From: NCED01 sp035493955
Lineage (GTDB): Bacteria; Pseudomonadota; Alphaproteobacteria; Caulobacterales; Caulobacteraceae
Length of the DNA stretch: 64,000 nt
Assembly (NCBI GenBank): GCA_035493955.1
Contig: DATJHI010000041.1
Coordinates: forward strand, 62,001 to 126,000
Direction of reading: 5' to 3'
Shown: positions 1-8,788 of the stretch, in pieces
How the letters are laid out: each line of letters opens with the position of its first letter
Numbering within the stretch: position 1 is the first letter of the stretch
Position numbers and translations under genes: made by a program
The notes under the pieces: model-generated
Seen by the model: the letters and a program-made list of their open reading frames with translations, nothing else
Database searches by the model: none
What the model was told of the DNA's origin: nothing

Positions 1-1549
1 GCCCCCGCGCGGTGCGGGTGGCGGCGATACGGCCGTGGTGCCAGGCCCGGATCGTCGCCGACACCCGCGCCGGCTGGGAGAACCCCATTCGGGCCAGGGT
101 AGCCAAGGTTTCCGGATCATCCTCGACGCCGGTGAACACCAGGCTGCCGAAGCGCGAAGACAGGGGCTCGTCCTCGGCGAACAGTTCGCCGTAACGGCGG
201 TTCACCCGCTTGAGCAACTTGCCGACGTCGGCGTCGAATTTAGCCAGGGAGCTATAGCCCGCCAGGGCGGCGATGCGGCGGCGCGCCGCGTCGGCCTCCG
301 GCAGCACGTGGGTCTGATCGTCTGCGATCATCTGGGCCCGGTGCTCGAGCCGGCGCAGGGTGTCGTACGCGGCCGCCAGTTCCTCGGCCGTCTTGGGGGC
401 GACGTGGCCCGACCGGGCGAGGGCCGCCAGGGCGTCCAGGGTCCTCGGACTGCGCAGGGCCGAATCGCGGCCGCCCAGGATCAGCTGCTGGGTCTGGACA
501 AAGAACTCGATCTCACGGATGCCGCCGTGGCCGAGCTTGAGGTTGGCGCCCTTGGCTTCCAGCCGCTCGTCGACCTTGTGCACATGGATCTGGCGCTTGA
601 TCGAATGGATGTCGGCGATGGCGGCGAAGTCGAGGTTGCGCCGCCAGACGAACGGATGGAGTTCGGCCAGGAAGGCTTGGCCGGCCGCGATGTCGCCGGC
701 TGCAGCCCGGCCCTTGATCATCGCCGCCCGCTCCCAGTTCTGGCCGACGCTCTCGTAGTAGTCGAGGGCCGCCTCCACCGGCACGGCGACCGGCGTGGAG
801 AACGGGTCGGGGCGGAGCCTCAGGTCGACCCGGAACACATAGCCGTCCGCCGTGCGGTCCTGCAGCAGCCCGGCCACCGCCTGGGTCAACCGCAGCGCCA
901 GGGCCTGGGGCTCGATGTCCGGTGCGACCGGCATCCGTTCCGGGTCGTAGAACACCGTCACGTCGATGTCGGACGAGTAGTTGAGCTCGAACGCCCCGTG
1001 CTTGCCCAGGGCGAGGCAGAAATAGCCGGGGACCGGGCCTGCGCTCGGATTCGCGGGGGCGACCAGCCGTCCCTGCCGGGTCTCGGCGGCGGCCGCCGCC
1101 GCCAGCGCCGTCTTCAGGCTCTCGTCGGCGAACCGGGTCAAGGCGCCGGTGACCTGGTCGAGGTCCCACACGCCCCCGAGGTCGGCCAGGGCGGTCAGTA
1201 GATGCAGTTCGGCCTTCAGCCGCCGCAGGTCCCTCGCCACCATTTCCGGCTCCGCCCCTGCGGCCAGCGCGGCTGCGTCGGCGAGCAGGGCCTCCAGCCG
1301 ACGGTCGGGGTCGTCGTTGAGGATGCGGACCAGCCGTGGCGGATCGCGGCGGGCCAGGCTGGCGAGATAGGGCGCGGCCCCGAACACCGGCGCCAGGGCG
1401 GGCCAGGCCGCTTCGAGCACCGGCGTCCAGCCCGAGGCCTGCGCCGCCTCGGCCAGGGCTTCGCGGGTCCGCGCCGCCGCCGCCGCGTCGCACACCGGGC
1501 CGCAGGGCTGCAGACGCCGGAGGAGACCATCCGGTGGCGTGATGCTCAT
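1..1549 (-). CDS. glnE: Glutamine synthetase adenylyltransferase/deadenylylase GlnE, N-terminal part
   Basis: Bifunctional enzyme that adenylylates and deadenylylates glutamine synthetase in response to the nitrogen state. Reading the reverse strand from the ATG at 1549 gives an open frame of about 516 codons to the window edge, so the stop and the C-terminal half lie outside; the family is normally about 950-1000 residues. The visible part is the deadenylylase half, with the nucleotidyltransferase signature LGKHGAFELNYSSDIDV (G, then the Asp pair) and further on KLGHGGIREIEFFVQ, both typical of GlnE. Overlapping frames are open because of high GC but show no family motifs. lysC lies upstream on the same strand, 56 bases away. 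Truncation is by the window only. Confidence 0.93.
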   Translation of the reverse strand, partial: MSITPPDGLLRRLQPCGPVCDAAAAARTREALAEAAQASGWTPVLEAAWPALAPVFGAAPYLASLARRDPPRLVRILNDDPDRRLEALLADAAALAAGAEPEMVARDLRRLKAELHLLTALADLGGVWDLDQVTGALTRFADESLKTALAAAAAAETRQGRLVAPANPSAGPVPGYFCLALGKHGAFELNYSSDIDVTVFYDPERMPVAPDIEPQALALRLTQAVAGLLQDRTADGYVFRVDLRLRPDPFSTPVAVPVEAALDYYESVGQNWERAAMIKGRAAAGDIAAGQAFLAELHPFVWRRNLDFAAIADIHSIKRQIHVHKVDERLEAKGANLKLGHGGIREIEFFVQTQQLILGGRDSALRSPRTLDALAALARSGHVAPKTAEELAAAYDTLRRLEHRAQMIADDQTHVLPEADAARRRIAALAGYSSLAKFDADVGKLLKRVNRRYGELFAEDEPLSSRFGSLVFTGVEDDPETLATLARMGFSQPARVSATIRAWHHGRIAATRTARG

Positions 1550-1605
1550 GCCCCTAGCATTGGCCCAACCTCGCCCGCTGCGCCAGCGCTCCGCAGGGGC
1601 GACAG

Positions 1606-2862
1606 TTAGAGCTGGTCCAACCCGTAGGCGGCGTGCAGGGCGCGGACCGCCAGTTCCGTGTAGGCCGCGTCGATCAGCACGCTGATCTTGATCTCGGAGG
1701 TCGAGATCGCCTGGATGTTGACGCCCTTCTCCGCCAGGGCCCCGAACATGGTCTTGGCGACCCCGGCGTGGCTGCGCATCCCGACCCCGATCACCGAGAC
1801 CTTGGAGACGTTGTCGTCCACCCGGACGTCCTCGAAGCCGATCTCGGCCTGCCCCCCCCGGACGATCTCCACCGCCTTGGCGGCGTCGCGCTTGCCGACG
1901 GTGAAATCCATATTGGCCACCTTGGCGTCCCGGGACCGCGACTGGACGATCATGTCCACGTTCACATTGGCGTCCGCCAGGCGGGAGAAGATCGCCGAGG
2001 ACACCCCCGGATGGTCGGGCAGGCCCAGCAGGGTGATCTTGGCTTCGTCGCGGCTATAGGCGACGCCGCTCACGATGCGCTTTTCCACGATCTCCTCCTC
2101 GTCGCAGACAATGGTGCCGGCGTCGGGGGATGCGTCCCCCGGCTCGACGAAACTCGACAGCACCCGCACGGGCACCCTTTGGGACATGGCCAGCTCGACC
2201 GAGCGGGTCTGCAGCACCTTGGCGCCCAGGGAGGCCATCTCCAGCATCTCCTCGTAGGAGACGCGGGCGAGACGGCGGGCCTTGTCCTCGATGCGCGGGT
2301 CGGTGGTGTAGACCCCGTCCACGTCGGTGTAGATGTCGCAACGGATAGCCCGAAGCGCCGCTGCCACCGCCACCGCCGAGGTGTCGGAACCGCCCCGTCC
2401 CAGGGTGGTGATGCGGCCCTGGCGGGTGACGCCCTGGAAGCCTGCGATCACCGCGATCTGGCCGCCGTCGATGGAGGCGCCGAGCTTGTCGCCGTCGATC
2501 TCGTCGATGCGGGCGCTGCCGTGGGCCTCGTCGGAATAGATCGGGATCTGCCAGCCCATCCAGGAGCGGGCCGGAAGCCCCATGTTGCGCAGGGTCATGG
2601 CCAGGAGGCCCGCCGTGACTTGTTCGCCGGACGCGACCACCACATCGTATTCATCGTCGGAGGATGGCAGGCCGTGGGCCGCCTTGCCCGCCGCGTCGGT
2701 CCAGGCGACCAGCTCATTGGTCTTGCCGGACATGGCCGACACCACCACGGCTATGCCGACGCCCGCCCGCGCCTCGGCGGCCACCAGCCGGGCCACCCGC
2801 GCGATGCGCTCCAGGTCGGCGACCGAGGTGCCGCCAAATTTCATTACCAGCCGCGAAGCCAT
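1606..2862 (-). CDS. lysC: Aspartate kinase
   Basis: Phosphorylates aspartate, the first step to lysine, threonine, methionine and diaminopimelate, in the cytoplasm. The 418-residue product has the normal length of a monofunctional aspartokinase. The kinase signature KFGGTS is at residues 8-13, the GRGGSDTSA nucleotide-binding segment is near residue 155, and two ACT domains follow: one beginning around ITLLGLPDHPGVSS and one around VSVIGVGMRSHAGVA. ACT domains in this family mediate feedback inhibition by lysine and/or threonine; which one cannot be told here. It starts with ATG at 2862 and diverges from ubiG across 137 bases. Confidence 0.97.
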   Translation of the reverse strand: MASRLVMKFGGTSVADLERIARVARLVAAEARAGVGIAVVVSAMSGKTNELVAWTDAAGKAAHGLPSSDDEYDVVVASGEQVTAGLLAMTLRNMGLPARSWMGWQIPIYSDEAHGSARIDEIDGDKLGASIDGGQIAVIAGFQGVTRQGRITTLGRGGSDTSAVAVAAALRAIRCDIYTDVDGVYTTDPRIEDKARRLARVSYEEMLEMASLGAKVLQTRSVELAMSQRVPVRVLSSFVEPGDASPDAGTIVCDEEEIVEKRIVSGVAYSRDEAKITLLGLPDHPGVSSAIFSRLADANVNVDMIVQSRSRDAKVANMDFTVGKRDAAKAVEIVRGGQAEIGFEDVRVDDNVSKVSVIGVGMRSHAGVAKTMFGALAEKGVNIQAISTSEIKISVLIDAAYTELAVRALHAAYGLDQL

Positions 2863-2999
2863 CCGCGCTCGAACCTTAATCTGCAGGACGGGCGCTTCTA
2901 GAGCACGATAGCCCCAAGTGGAACCCGGTTAAGGCGACCGGGGCCGGTTTCGTCGTCCGCGCCCGTGACGCCGCACGAGCGGGGCCCTAAGTATGAGGC

Positions 3000-3782
3000 A
3001 TGAACACCGCGCCCCACGCCTCCGGTCCCCACGCCTCGGGTCCCAGCGTCGATCCCGATCAGGTCGCCTTCTTTTCGCGGATCGCCGCCCAATGGTGGGA
3101 CCCCCACGGCAAGTTCGCGCCCCTGCACAAGTTCAATCCCGTGCGGCTGGGCTTCATCCGGGACGAAGCCCTGGCCAGGTTCGGTCGCGACGGAAAAACG
3201 ACCGCGCCGTTCGAGGGTCTTCGCCTGCTCGACATCGGCTGCGGCGGAGGGCTTTTGTCCGAGCCCATGCGCCGGCTGGGTTTCGAGGTCGTCGGGGTGG
3301 ACGCCTCGGAGCGCAACATCGGGGTGGCCGGAGCCCACGCCGCCCAGACGGGTCTTTCCATCGACTACCGCTGCGCCACCGCCGAACAGCTCCTGGCCGA
3401 AGGCATCGCTCCCTTCGACGTGGTGCTGAACATGGAGGTGATCGAGCACGTCGCCGATCCGGGCGAATATCTGCGCGACTGCACCCGCCTGCTGGCCCCC
3501 GGCGGGCTGATGATCGTGGCCACCCTCAATCGGACGCTCAAAGCGCTCGCCTTCGCCAAGATCGGGGCGGAATACGTGCTGGGCTGGCTGCCCCGCGGCG
3601 CCCACGACTGGCGCAAGTTCCTGCATCCGGAGGAGGTCCGCGGCTTCCTTTCGGACACGCCGGTGACGGTGGAGGGTCCGTTCGGAGTCTCCTACAGCCC
3701 GCTTTCGGACAGCTGGTCGCTCAGCGGCGACGTCCAGGTCAACTATCTGATGACGGTCACGAAGGACCCTGCCCTTGGCTAA
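3000..3782 (+). CDS. ubiG: Ubiquinone biosynthesis O-methyltransferase UbiG
   Basis: SAM-dependent methyltransferase acting on two O-methylation steps of ubiquinone synthesis. The 260-residue protein shows the UbiG N-terminal signature (FFSRIAAQWWDPHGKFAPLH), motif I LDIGCGGG and the NMEVIEHVADP segment. The length fits the family. The start is the ATG at 3000. Its last codons overlap the next frame by 8 bases, suggesting co-transcription. Ubiquinone functions recur in this window with ubiA and ubiK near 24-25 kb. Confidence 0.96.
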   Translation: MNTAPHASGPHASGPSVDPDQVAFFSRIAAQWWDPHGKFAPLHKFNPVRLGFIRDEALARFGRDGKTTAPFEGLRLLDIGCGGGLLSEPMRRLGFEVVGVDASERNIGVAGAHAAQTGLSIDYRCATAEQLLAEGIAPFDVVLNMEVIEHVADPGEYLRDCTRLLAPGGLMIVATLNRTLKALAFAKIGAEYVLGWLPRGAHDWRKFLHPEEVRGFLSDTPVTVEGPFGVSYSPLSDSWSLSGDVQVNYLMTVTKDPALG

Positions 3783-4194
3783 TCGCGGGCCGCCCTGGAA
3801 ACTGATCGGCGTCGTCTTCACGGTGGTCACCGTGGGCGCGGTAGGCGCCAGCCTGCTGGCCCCGGGGCCGGCCCAGGCCCCGCGGGACCCGGGGGTCTGC
3901 TGGCGGCTGACCCTGGAGCACGACAAGCCGGCCTATCACCGGGTCGGCGCCGACATCGCCAATCTGGAGACCTGCGCGGCCTATCTGGAGCGGCAGTTCT
4001 TGATCCACGGCGGCCAGATCAACGGCGCCTTCCAGGGCCGCTTCATCTTCATCGACGACGACGCCATCCGCAGTTCCGCCACCCTGGACGGCTCCCGCTG
4101 GCGGGTGTTCTTCGGCCCGCAACGCATCGCACTGGACCGCAAGCTGAAGGAAGGCGGCAAGACCCTGAACGTGGTGACCGCGCCCGCCCTGTAG
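3775..4194 (+). CDS. Hypothetical membrane-anchored protein
   Basis: A 139-residue frame that begins with TTG at 3775, overlapping the end of ubiG by 8 bases; no ATG is available before the conserved-looking part. Residues about 9-30 form one hydrophobic segment (IGVVFTVVTVGAVGASLLAP), so an N-terminal membrane anchor or uncleaved signal is likely, followed by a soluble domain of about 110 residues with CWRLTLE and CAAYLERQFL, two Cys that could pair outside the membrane. I do not recognise the family. It converges with the DUF1178 gene 22 bases downstream. Coding potential rests on tight packing and a clean frame. Confidence 0.7.
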   Translation: MANRGPPWKLIGVVFTVVTVGAVGASLLAPGPAQAPRDPGVCWRLTLEHDKPAYHRVGADIANLETCAAYLERQFLIHGGQINGAFQGRFIFIDDDAIRSSATLDGSRWRVFFGPQRIALDRKLKEGGKTLNVVTAPAL

Positions 4195-4216
4195 CCGCGT
4201 CCTTCGATGCAGGCGA

Positions 4217-4654
4217 TCAATTCACCTCGGTCTTCGCCTTGGGCGTCGCCGCCGGCGGCAGGGGCGCGACCTGGATGCCGTCCTCGATAAGCGCCTTGAC
4301 CTCCTTGGGGCTGGCCTCGCCATAGATACCGCGAGCCTCCGACTCGCCGTCGTGGATGTCGCGGGCCTCCCGGGCGAAGCGGTCGCCGACATAGTCGAAA
4401 TTGGTCTCCACGTGGCGGCGCACCTTGCCCATCGCCTCCATCATCCGGGCGTGGACCTGGTCCGGCGCCGGGGCGTCCGTGGACGTCTTCGTACTCCTCA
4501 CCGCCGGCGCCATGATCTGCTTGCGTACGCGCGTCGAGGCGCAGAACGGGCATTCGACCAGTCCTCGGGCGATCTGGTCGTCGTAATCCGACGAGGCGCC
4601 GAACCAGGCGTCGAACGGATGATCGTGCTCGCAGACCAGGGCGTAGCGGATCAC
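4217..4654 (-). CDS. DUF1178 family zinc-ribbon-like protein
   Basis: A 145-residue protein of the alphaproteobacterial and betaproteobacterial DUF1178 family, function unknown. The frame is open further upstream, but the family begins at IRYALVCEHDHPFDAWF, so the GTG at 4654 is the start; it overlaps the upstream nitrilase stop in a GTGA. Cys8 and Cys35-x2-Cys38 could form a zinc ribbon. The C-terminal part contains a HARMMEAMGKVRRHVE helix and an acidic-basic tail. It is the last gene of the run comF, grxC, nitrilase, DUF1178, an order that is common in the class (from memory). Confidence 0.88.
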   Translation of the reverse strand: MIRYALVCEHDHPFDAWFGASSDYDDQIARGLVECPFCASTRVRKQIMAPAVRSTKTSTDAPAPDQVHARMMEAMGKVRRHVETNFDYVGDRFAREARDIHDGESEARGIYGEASPKEVKALIEDGIQVAPLPPAATPKAKTEVN

Positions 4655-5487
4655 GACGTCGCCTCCGGTCCGGCGAAGGCGCGGGCGTTCCTGAGGGACG
4701 GGACGGCGGCGCGAGCCCTGGCCACGGCGGTCAGGTCCAGGTCGGCGACCAGGACCCCCGGCTCGTCGTCGTCCAGCCGGCCCACGACCTCGCCCCAGGG
4801 CCCCACGATCATCGACCGTCCCCAAGTGCCGCGGCCGTCCTCATGGAAACCGCCCTGGGCGGCGGCCAGGATGAAGGCCCCGGTTTCGATGGCGCGGGCG
4901 CGGACCAGGGTGTCCCAGTGCGCCTCGCCGGTGGGGCGGGTGAAGGCGGCCGGCAGGGCGATCACCTCGGCCCCCGCCAGGGCCAGACGGCGGTACAGTT
5001 CTGCGAACCGCAGGTCGTAGCAGATGGTCAGGCCCAGCCGTCCCTGTGGCAGCGCCGCGATCGCCGCCCGCTCCCCCGGGGCATAGACCGCCGACTCCCG
5101 GTAGCTTTCGCCGCCGGGCAGGTCGACGTCGAACATGTGGATCTTGTCGTAGGTCTGCTCGATCGCGCCGTCCGGGCCGATCAGCACCGAGCGGTTGGCC
5201 GAGCCGCCCTCCTCGCGCAGCACCAGGGCCGAGCCGACCAGGATACGGACCTTCAGCTCGGCGGCGAGGGCCGCCAGTCCCTGGACCACCGGGTCCCGGT
5301 CCAGGGTGACGAGCTGTTCGAACAGCTTTTCCCGATCGCGCTGGATGATGTTGCTGGCTTCCGGCGTGACGATCAGCTCGGCGCCCTCACCCGCGGCCCG
5401 GCGGACCAGGGGCGCGGCGTGAGCCAGGGCCGCGCCCAGGGTCGCGGGCGTGCGCAGCTGGACGACGGCGGCGCGCAGGCTGGTCAC
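4651..5487 (-). CDS. Carbon-nitrogen hydrolase family protein (Nit2/omega-amidase type)
   Basis: A 278-residue nitrilase-superfamily amidase. The catalytic triad is visible: Glu43 in TPEAS, Lys115 in DKIHMFD and Cys156 in GLTICYDLRF. The branch containing DKIHMFDVDLPGG and this genomic neighbourhood corresponds to Nit1/Nit2-like enzymes, which deaminate alpha-ketoglutaramate or deaminated glutathione; the exact substrate is inference. GTG start at 5487 overlaps the grxC stop in GTGA, and its own stop overlaps the DUF1178 start, so three genes are translationally coupled. Coupling to a glutaredoxin fits a role in glutathione metabolite repair. Confidence 0.9.
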   Translation of the reverse strand: MTSLRAAVVQLRTPATLGAALAHAAPLVRRAAGEGAELIVTPEASNIIQRDREKLFEQLVTLDRDPVVQGLAALAAELKVRILVGSALVLREEGGSANRSVLIGPDGAIEQTYDKIHMFDVDLPGGESYRESAVYAPGERAAIAALPQGRLGLTICYDLRFAELYRRLALAGAEVIALPAAFTRPTGEAHWDTLVRARAIETGAFILAAAQGGFHEDGRGTWGRSMIVGPWGEVVGRLDDDEPGVLVADLDLTAVARARAAVPSLRNARAFAGPEATS

Positions 5488-5747
5488 GCGGTCTCGAGCA
5501 GCTTGTCGAGTTCGCCGGCGCGATCCAGCGCCATCAGGTCGTCGCAGCCGCCGACGTGCTGGTCGCCGATGAAGATCTGCGGGAAGGTGGTCCGGCCCTG
5601 GGCCTTCTGGATCATCTCGCGCTTCTTGTCGGCGTCGTAGGCGGCGTCCTCGATCTCGACATAGGCCACGCCCTTGCGCTCCAGCAGCGAGACCGCGCGG
5701 GCGCAGAAGGAGCAGAACGGACGGGTATAGATCACGACGTCGGGCAT
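5484..5747 (-). CDS. grxC: Glutaredoxin 3
   Basis: Small 87-residue dithiol glutaredoxin reducing disulfides with glutathione. The active site is Cys12-Ser-Phe-Cys15 (RPFCSFC), with the later TFPQIFIGDQHVGGCDDL segment containing the cis-proline and glutathione-binding GG. The frame is open upstream, but the start is placed at the ATG at 5747, which gives the standard N-terminus PDVVIYTR. It lies 34 bases after comF and overlaps the nitrilase start by four bases, so it is part of the same reverse operon. Confidence 0.95.
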   Translation of the reverse strand: MPDVVIYTRPFCSFCARAVSLLERKGVAYVEIEDAAYDADKKREMIQKAQGRTTFPQIFIGDQHVGGCDDLMALDRAGELDKLLETA

Positions 5748-5781
5748 GGACGCACCCTGGAGAGTTGATGACACCGGGTCG

Positions 5782-6528
5782 TCATATAGTGAGGTTCGCG
5801 GCTTCACGCACCCGCGCCACAACACCCAGGTCGACCGCGGCGGCGCCCGCCTTCAAAAGCGCCCGCGCGCAGGCCTCGGCCGTGGCGCCCGTGGTCAGGA
5901 CGTCGTCGATCAGCAGAACCCGCTTTCCGGCCAGGCGCGCGGCCTGGGCGGGCGTGACCTCGAAGGCCCCCTGGACGTTGAGCCGCCGCCCTCGTCCGGA
6001 CTTGCCCCCCTGATTTTCGGTAGCGCGGCGCCGGCGCAGCAGCTGCGGCGCATAGGTCCTGCGCGCCCGCCGGGCCAGGATCCGCGCGATCTCCGCCGAT
6101 TGGTTGTAGCGGCGGGTGAACAGACGAAGCGGATGCAGCGGCGTCGGCGCGATCAGATCGGCCTGCTCCACCAGTTCGGCCGCCGCCCGCGACAGCCAGC
6201 CGGCGAACAAGCCCGCCAGCTCCGGCCGGTCGGCGTGTTTCAGCTTGAGGATCAGGTCGCGCGACGCGTCGTCATAAAGACAGGCCGCCCGGGCCCTGGC
6301 GAAGGCGCGGGGCCGGGCCAGGCAGGCCGCGCATCGCACCCCTTCCCCCAGGCTGTATTCGAAAGGCAGGCCGCAACCGTCGCATACCGGGTCGTCCAGG
6401 AACTGGATGCGTCCCCAGGCGGCGCCGGACAGGCCCTGGCTCATCGGCCGCGTCCCGCCGTCCAGCGCCTGGGGCGGCAGGATCAGGTCGAGGGCGCCGC
6501 GAAGGACGGATTTCAGCGCCGGCTGCAT
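5782..6528 (-). CDS. comF: ComF family phosphoribosyltransferase-like protein
   Basis: A 248-residue ComF protein: an N-terminal zinc finger (CDGCG near residue 50 and CAACL 18 residues on) and a C-terminal phosphoribosyltransferase fold with the PRPP loop VLLIDDVLTTGAT. ComF is needed for DNA uptake in naturally competent bacteria; in alphaproteobacteria the role is mostly unproven. The ATG at 6528 (QPALKSVLRGALDLILPP) gives the usual ComF start; an upstream frame extension exists but would run into the neighbouring divergent gene. First gene of the operon comF-grxC-nitrilase-DUF1178. Confidence 0.92.
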   Translation of the reverse strand: MQPALKSVLRGALDLILPPQALDGGTRPMSQGLSGAAWGRIQFLDDPVCDGCGLPFEYSLGEGVRCAACLARPRAFARARAACLYDDASRDLILKLKHADRPELAGLFAGWLSRAAAELVEQADLIAPTPLHPLRLFTRRYNQSAEIARILARRARRTYAPQLLRRRRATENQGGKSGRGRRLNVQGAFEVTPAQAARLAGKRVLLIDDVLTTGATAEACARALLKAGAAAVDLGVVARVREAANLTI

Positions 6529-6619
6529 CACACAAAGGTTCAGGGCTCGGAAGCCGCCGTCAAGCTTCCCGGCGCCGGCCGAGGATGACGTGGGCGCCGA
6601 TAAGCCCCATCTTGCCGGC

Positions 6620-7522
6620 ATGACCGACGCCCCGCCCCGGATCTTCGATCGCCTCCTGCATCGCGCCCGCCTGGACCGTGCGGCGTCCGGCTATGCCGGG
6701 TTCCTCAAGCTACGGGCGGCCGAGGACGCCGCCGAGCGGCTGAGCGCGGTGCTGCGGACGTTTCCCCTGGCCCTCGACCTGGGCGCCCGCGACGGCGCCT
6801 TCGCCCGCGCCCTGGCGCAAAGCGATGCGGCGTCCCGCGTCGGCGCGGTGATCGAGGCCGACCTGTCCGAACGGATGCTCAAGGGCCGAGCCGGCCTGCG
6901 CGTGGTCGCCGACGAAGAGCGGCTGCCCTTCGCGCCCGAGAGCCTGGACCTGGTGGTCTCGCTGCTGTCGCTGCACTGGACCAATGATCTCGTGGGCGCC
7001 CTGGTGCAGATACGCCGCGTTTTGAGGCCCGACGGCCTGTTCATCGGGGCCCTGTTCGGCCGGGGAACCCTGACGGAGCTGCGTCAATCGCTGATCGCCG
7101 CCGAGGCCGAGATCGCCGGCGGCGCGGGCCTGCGCGTCTCGCCCTTCGCCGACGGCCTGGATGCGGCGGGCCTGCTGCAGCGGGCCGGCTTCGCCCTGCC
7201 GGTGGCCGACGTGGAGCGGGTCGTGGTCCGCTACGCCCACCCGCTGAAACTGATGGCCGACCTGCGGGCCATGGGCGAGACCAACGCCCTGACCGACCGG
7301 GCCCGCCGCCCCCTGAGCCGCCCGGTGCTGGCCCGGGCGCTGGAGATCTACGTCGAGCGCTTCGCCCTGCCCGACGGACGCGTCCCGGCCACCTTCGAGA
7401 TCATCGCCGTCACCGGCTGGACCCCGCACCCGTCGCAGCAGCAGCCCCTGAAGCCGGGCTCGGCCAAGATGCGCCTGGCCGACGCCCTGGGCGTGGTCGA
7501 GCACCGCCTGCGCGACGAATGA
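6620..7522 (+). CDS. SAM-dependent methyltransferase-like protein, NDUFAF5 type
   Basis: A 300-residue class I methyltransferase fold with LDLGARDGAFARAL as motif I and LVVSLLSLHWTNDLVGAL, the segment shared with BioC and with the mitochondrial complex I assembly factor NDUFAF5. Human NDUFAF5 hydroxylates an arginine of NDUFS7, so a complex I role is plausible here but is inference. The start is set at ATG 6620, matching the usual N-terminus MTDAPPRIFDRLLHRARLDRAA; the longer frame overlaps divergent comF. It ends in an ATGA overlap with the next gene, suggesting translational coupling. Confidence 0.85.
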   Translation: MTDAPPRIFDRLLHRARLDRAASGYAGFLKLRAAEDAAERLSAVLRTFPLALDLGARDGAFARALAQSDAASRVGAVIEADLSERMLKGRAGLRVVADEERLPFAPESLDLVVSLLSLHWTNDLVGALVQIRRVLRPDGLFIGALFGRGTLTELRQSLIAAEAEIAGGAGLRVSPFADGLDAAGLLQRAGFALPVADVERVVVRYAHPLKLMADLRAMGETNALTDRARRPLSRPVLARALEIYVERFALPDGRVPATFEIIAVTGWTPHPSQQQPLKPGSAKMRLADALGVVEHRLRDE

Positions 7523-8004
7523 GCCGCCCCCTCACCGCGGGAGAGGTCGCCATCGCCCGCAGCGTGTTCGGCGAGGCGGTCGATTACGCGCGGGTGCGCC
7601 TTTCGACCCGGCGCTGGGGCGGCTTCGCCATCGCCTTCGGTTCCTACGTGACCTTCCCGCCCGCCAGCCCGGCGCCGGCCGATTTTGCGGCGGAATCGAT
7701 ACGGAGGCAGGCTTGGCTGATCCATGAACTGGTCCACGTCTGGCAGTTCCAGACCGCGCCGCTGCGCACCCTGGCGAGCTGGGCCCTGACCGTGGTTCGC
7801 GGCGGCTACGGACCCGGACTGCCCGGCTATCGCTATCGCCTGCCGCTGAAACCCTGGGCCGCCCACAACCTCGAACAGCAGGCCTCGATCGTCGAGCACG
7901 CCTTCGTGCTGCGGGAGACGGGACTGTGCGCGGGCGCGCCGGCGGGGGCGACGGCCGCGGTGCTCAACCGGATCCCGCCGTTCGCTCCCTCGCGGCAAAC
8001 GTGA
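7519..8004 (+). CDS. Small protein with HExxH motif
   Basis: A 161-residue protein starting at the ATG of an ATGA overlap with the preceding methyltransferase-like gene. Residues about 72-80 read LIHELVHVWQ, an HExxH motif of the zinc-peptidase kind, followed by a second acidic segment NLEQQASIVEHAF that could supply the third ligand. No signal peptide is seen. Similar short proteins are annotated vaguely as vgr-related or DUF4157-like; activity is not established. Being coupled to an NDUFAF5-like gene is the only functional hint. Confidence 0.75.
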   Translation: MSRPLTAGEVAIARSVFGEAVDYARVRLSTRRWGGFAIAFGSYVTFPPASPAPADFAAESIRRQAWLIHELVHVWQFQTAPLRTLASWALTVVRGGYGPGLPGYRYRLPLKPWAAHNLEQQASIVEHAFVLRETGLCAGAPAGATAAVLNRIPPFAPSRQT

Positions 8005-8042
8005 CCTTTACCGGCCGCCACGGGCTGAACTAGAGCGGGCGC

Positions 8043-8777
8043 ATGGACGTACGCATCTTCGAGACGCGGTTCGGCCCGACGCCGATCTGGGGTGATTTCG
8101 CCCGGTTCTCGCCGGAGCGACGGCTGCTGTTCGTGATCCGCGGCGCCTTCAGCAAGAAGAACGTGCTGCTGGGGCTGACCCAGGATTTCCCCGGCGTCGA
8201 CGTGGCTTACGCCCACCTGCCCGGCATGTTCTCGGAACCGTTCTTAAGGGACTCGATCGAGGATTTCGCCGCGGCTTTCGACGAGGTGCTGGCCCAGCTA
8301 GCCCACCGCCAGTCAGCCGTGATCGGACTGTCGCTCGGCGGCACGGCGGCGATCGCCATGCAGGACCCGAGCATAAGAGCCAAGGTGCTGGTCGATTCGC
8401 CGATCACGACCGGACGGTTGTGGATGCTGCCGGACATCTTCCGGGCGAAGGTGCAATCCAACCCGCGGCTGGCCCAGTGGGTCTGGAACCTGTTCGGCGT
8501 CTCCGAGCACGGGATCGTCGGCCGCGATTATCGCGGGCTGCTTTCCCGATTGAACGTGCCGACCCTGGCCCTTGTCGCCGGCGATCCCCTGGGCGAGCCC
8601 CGCCCGATCGTGCGGGCGCCGAGCGCGGTTTCCGACGAGGATCGCGCGCTCTACGCCGCCCACCCGATGATCACCGTGAGGATCGTCGCGAGTTGTGGCC
8701 ACAACATCGCCAAGGACGGTCAGGCGGACCTGGCCAGGGCGATCCGGCGCGTGGTCGAGGTGCCGCAGCTTCCCTGA
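8043..8777 (+). CDS. Alpha/beta hydrolase fold protein
   Basis: A 244-residue hydrolase. The nucleophile elbow is GLSLGG (around residue 98, Ser as nucleophile), and the late SCGHNIAKDG provides the catalytic His. The likely acid sits in the LVAGDPLGEP segment. No signal peptide, so cytoplasmic. Substrate cannot be inferred. It starts at ATG 8043, 38 bases after the HExxH gene, and converges with mutT, 11 bases away. Confidence 0.85.
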   Translation: MDVRIFETRFGPTPIWGDFARFSPERRLLFVIRGAFSKKNVLLGLTQDFPGVDVAYAHLPGMFSEPFLRDSIEDFAAAFDEVLAQLAHRQSAVIGLSLGGTAAIAMQDPSIRAKVLVDSPITTGRLWMLPDIFRAKVQSNPRLAQWVWNLFGVSEHGIVGRDYRGLLSRLNVPTLALVAGDPLGEPRPIVRAPSAVSDEDRALYAAHPMITVRIVASCGHNIAKDGQADLARAIRRVVEVPQLP

Positions 8778-8788
8778 AGCGGGTCGCC

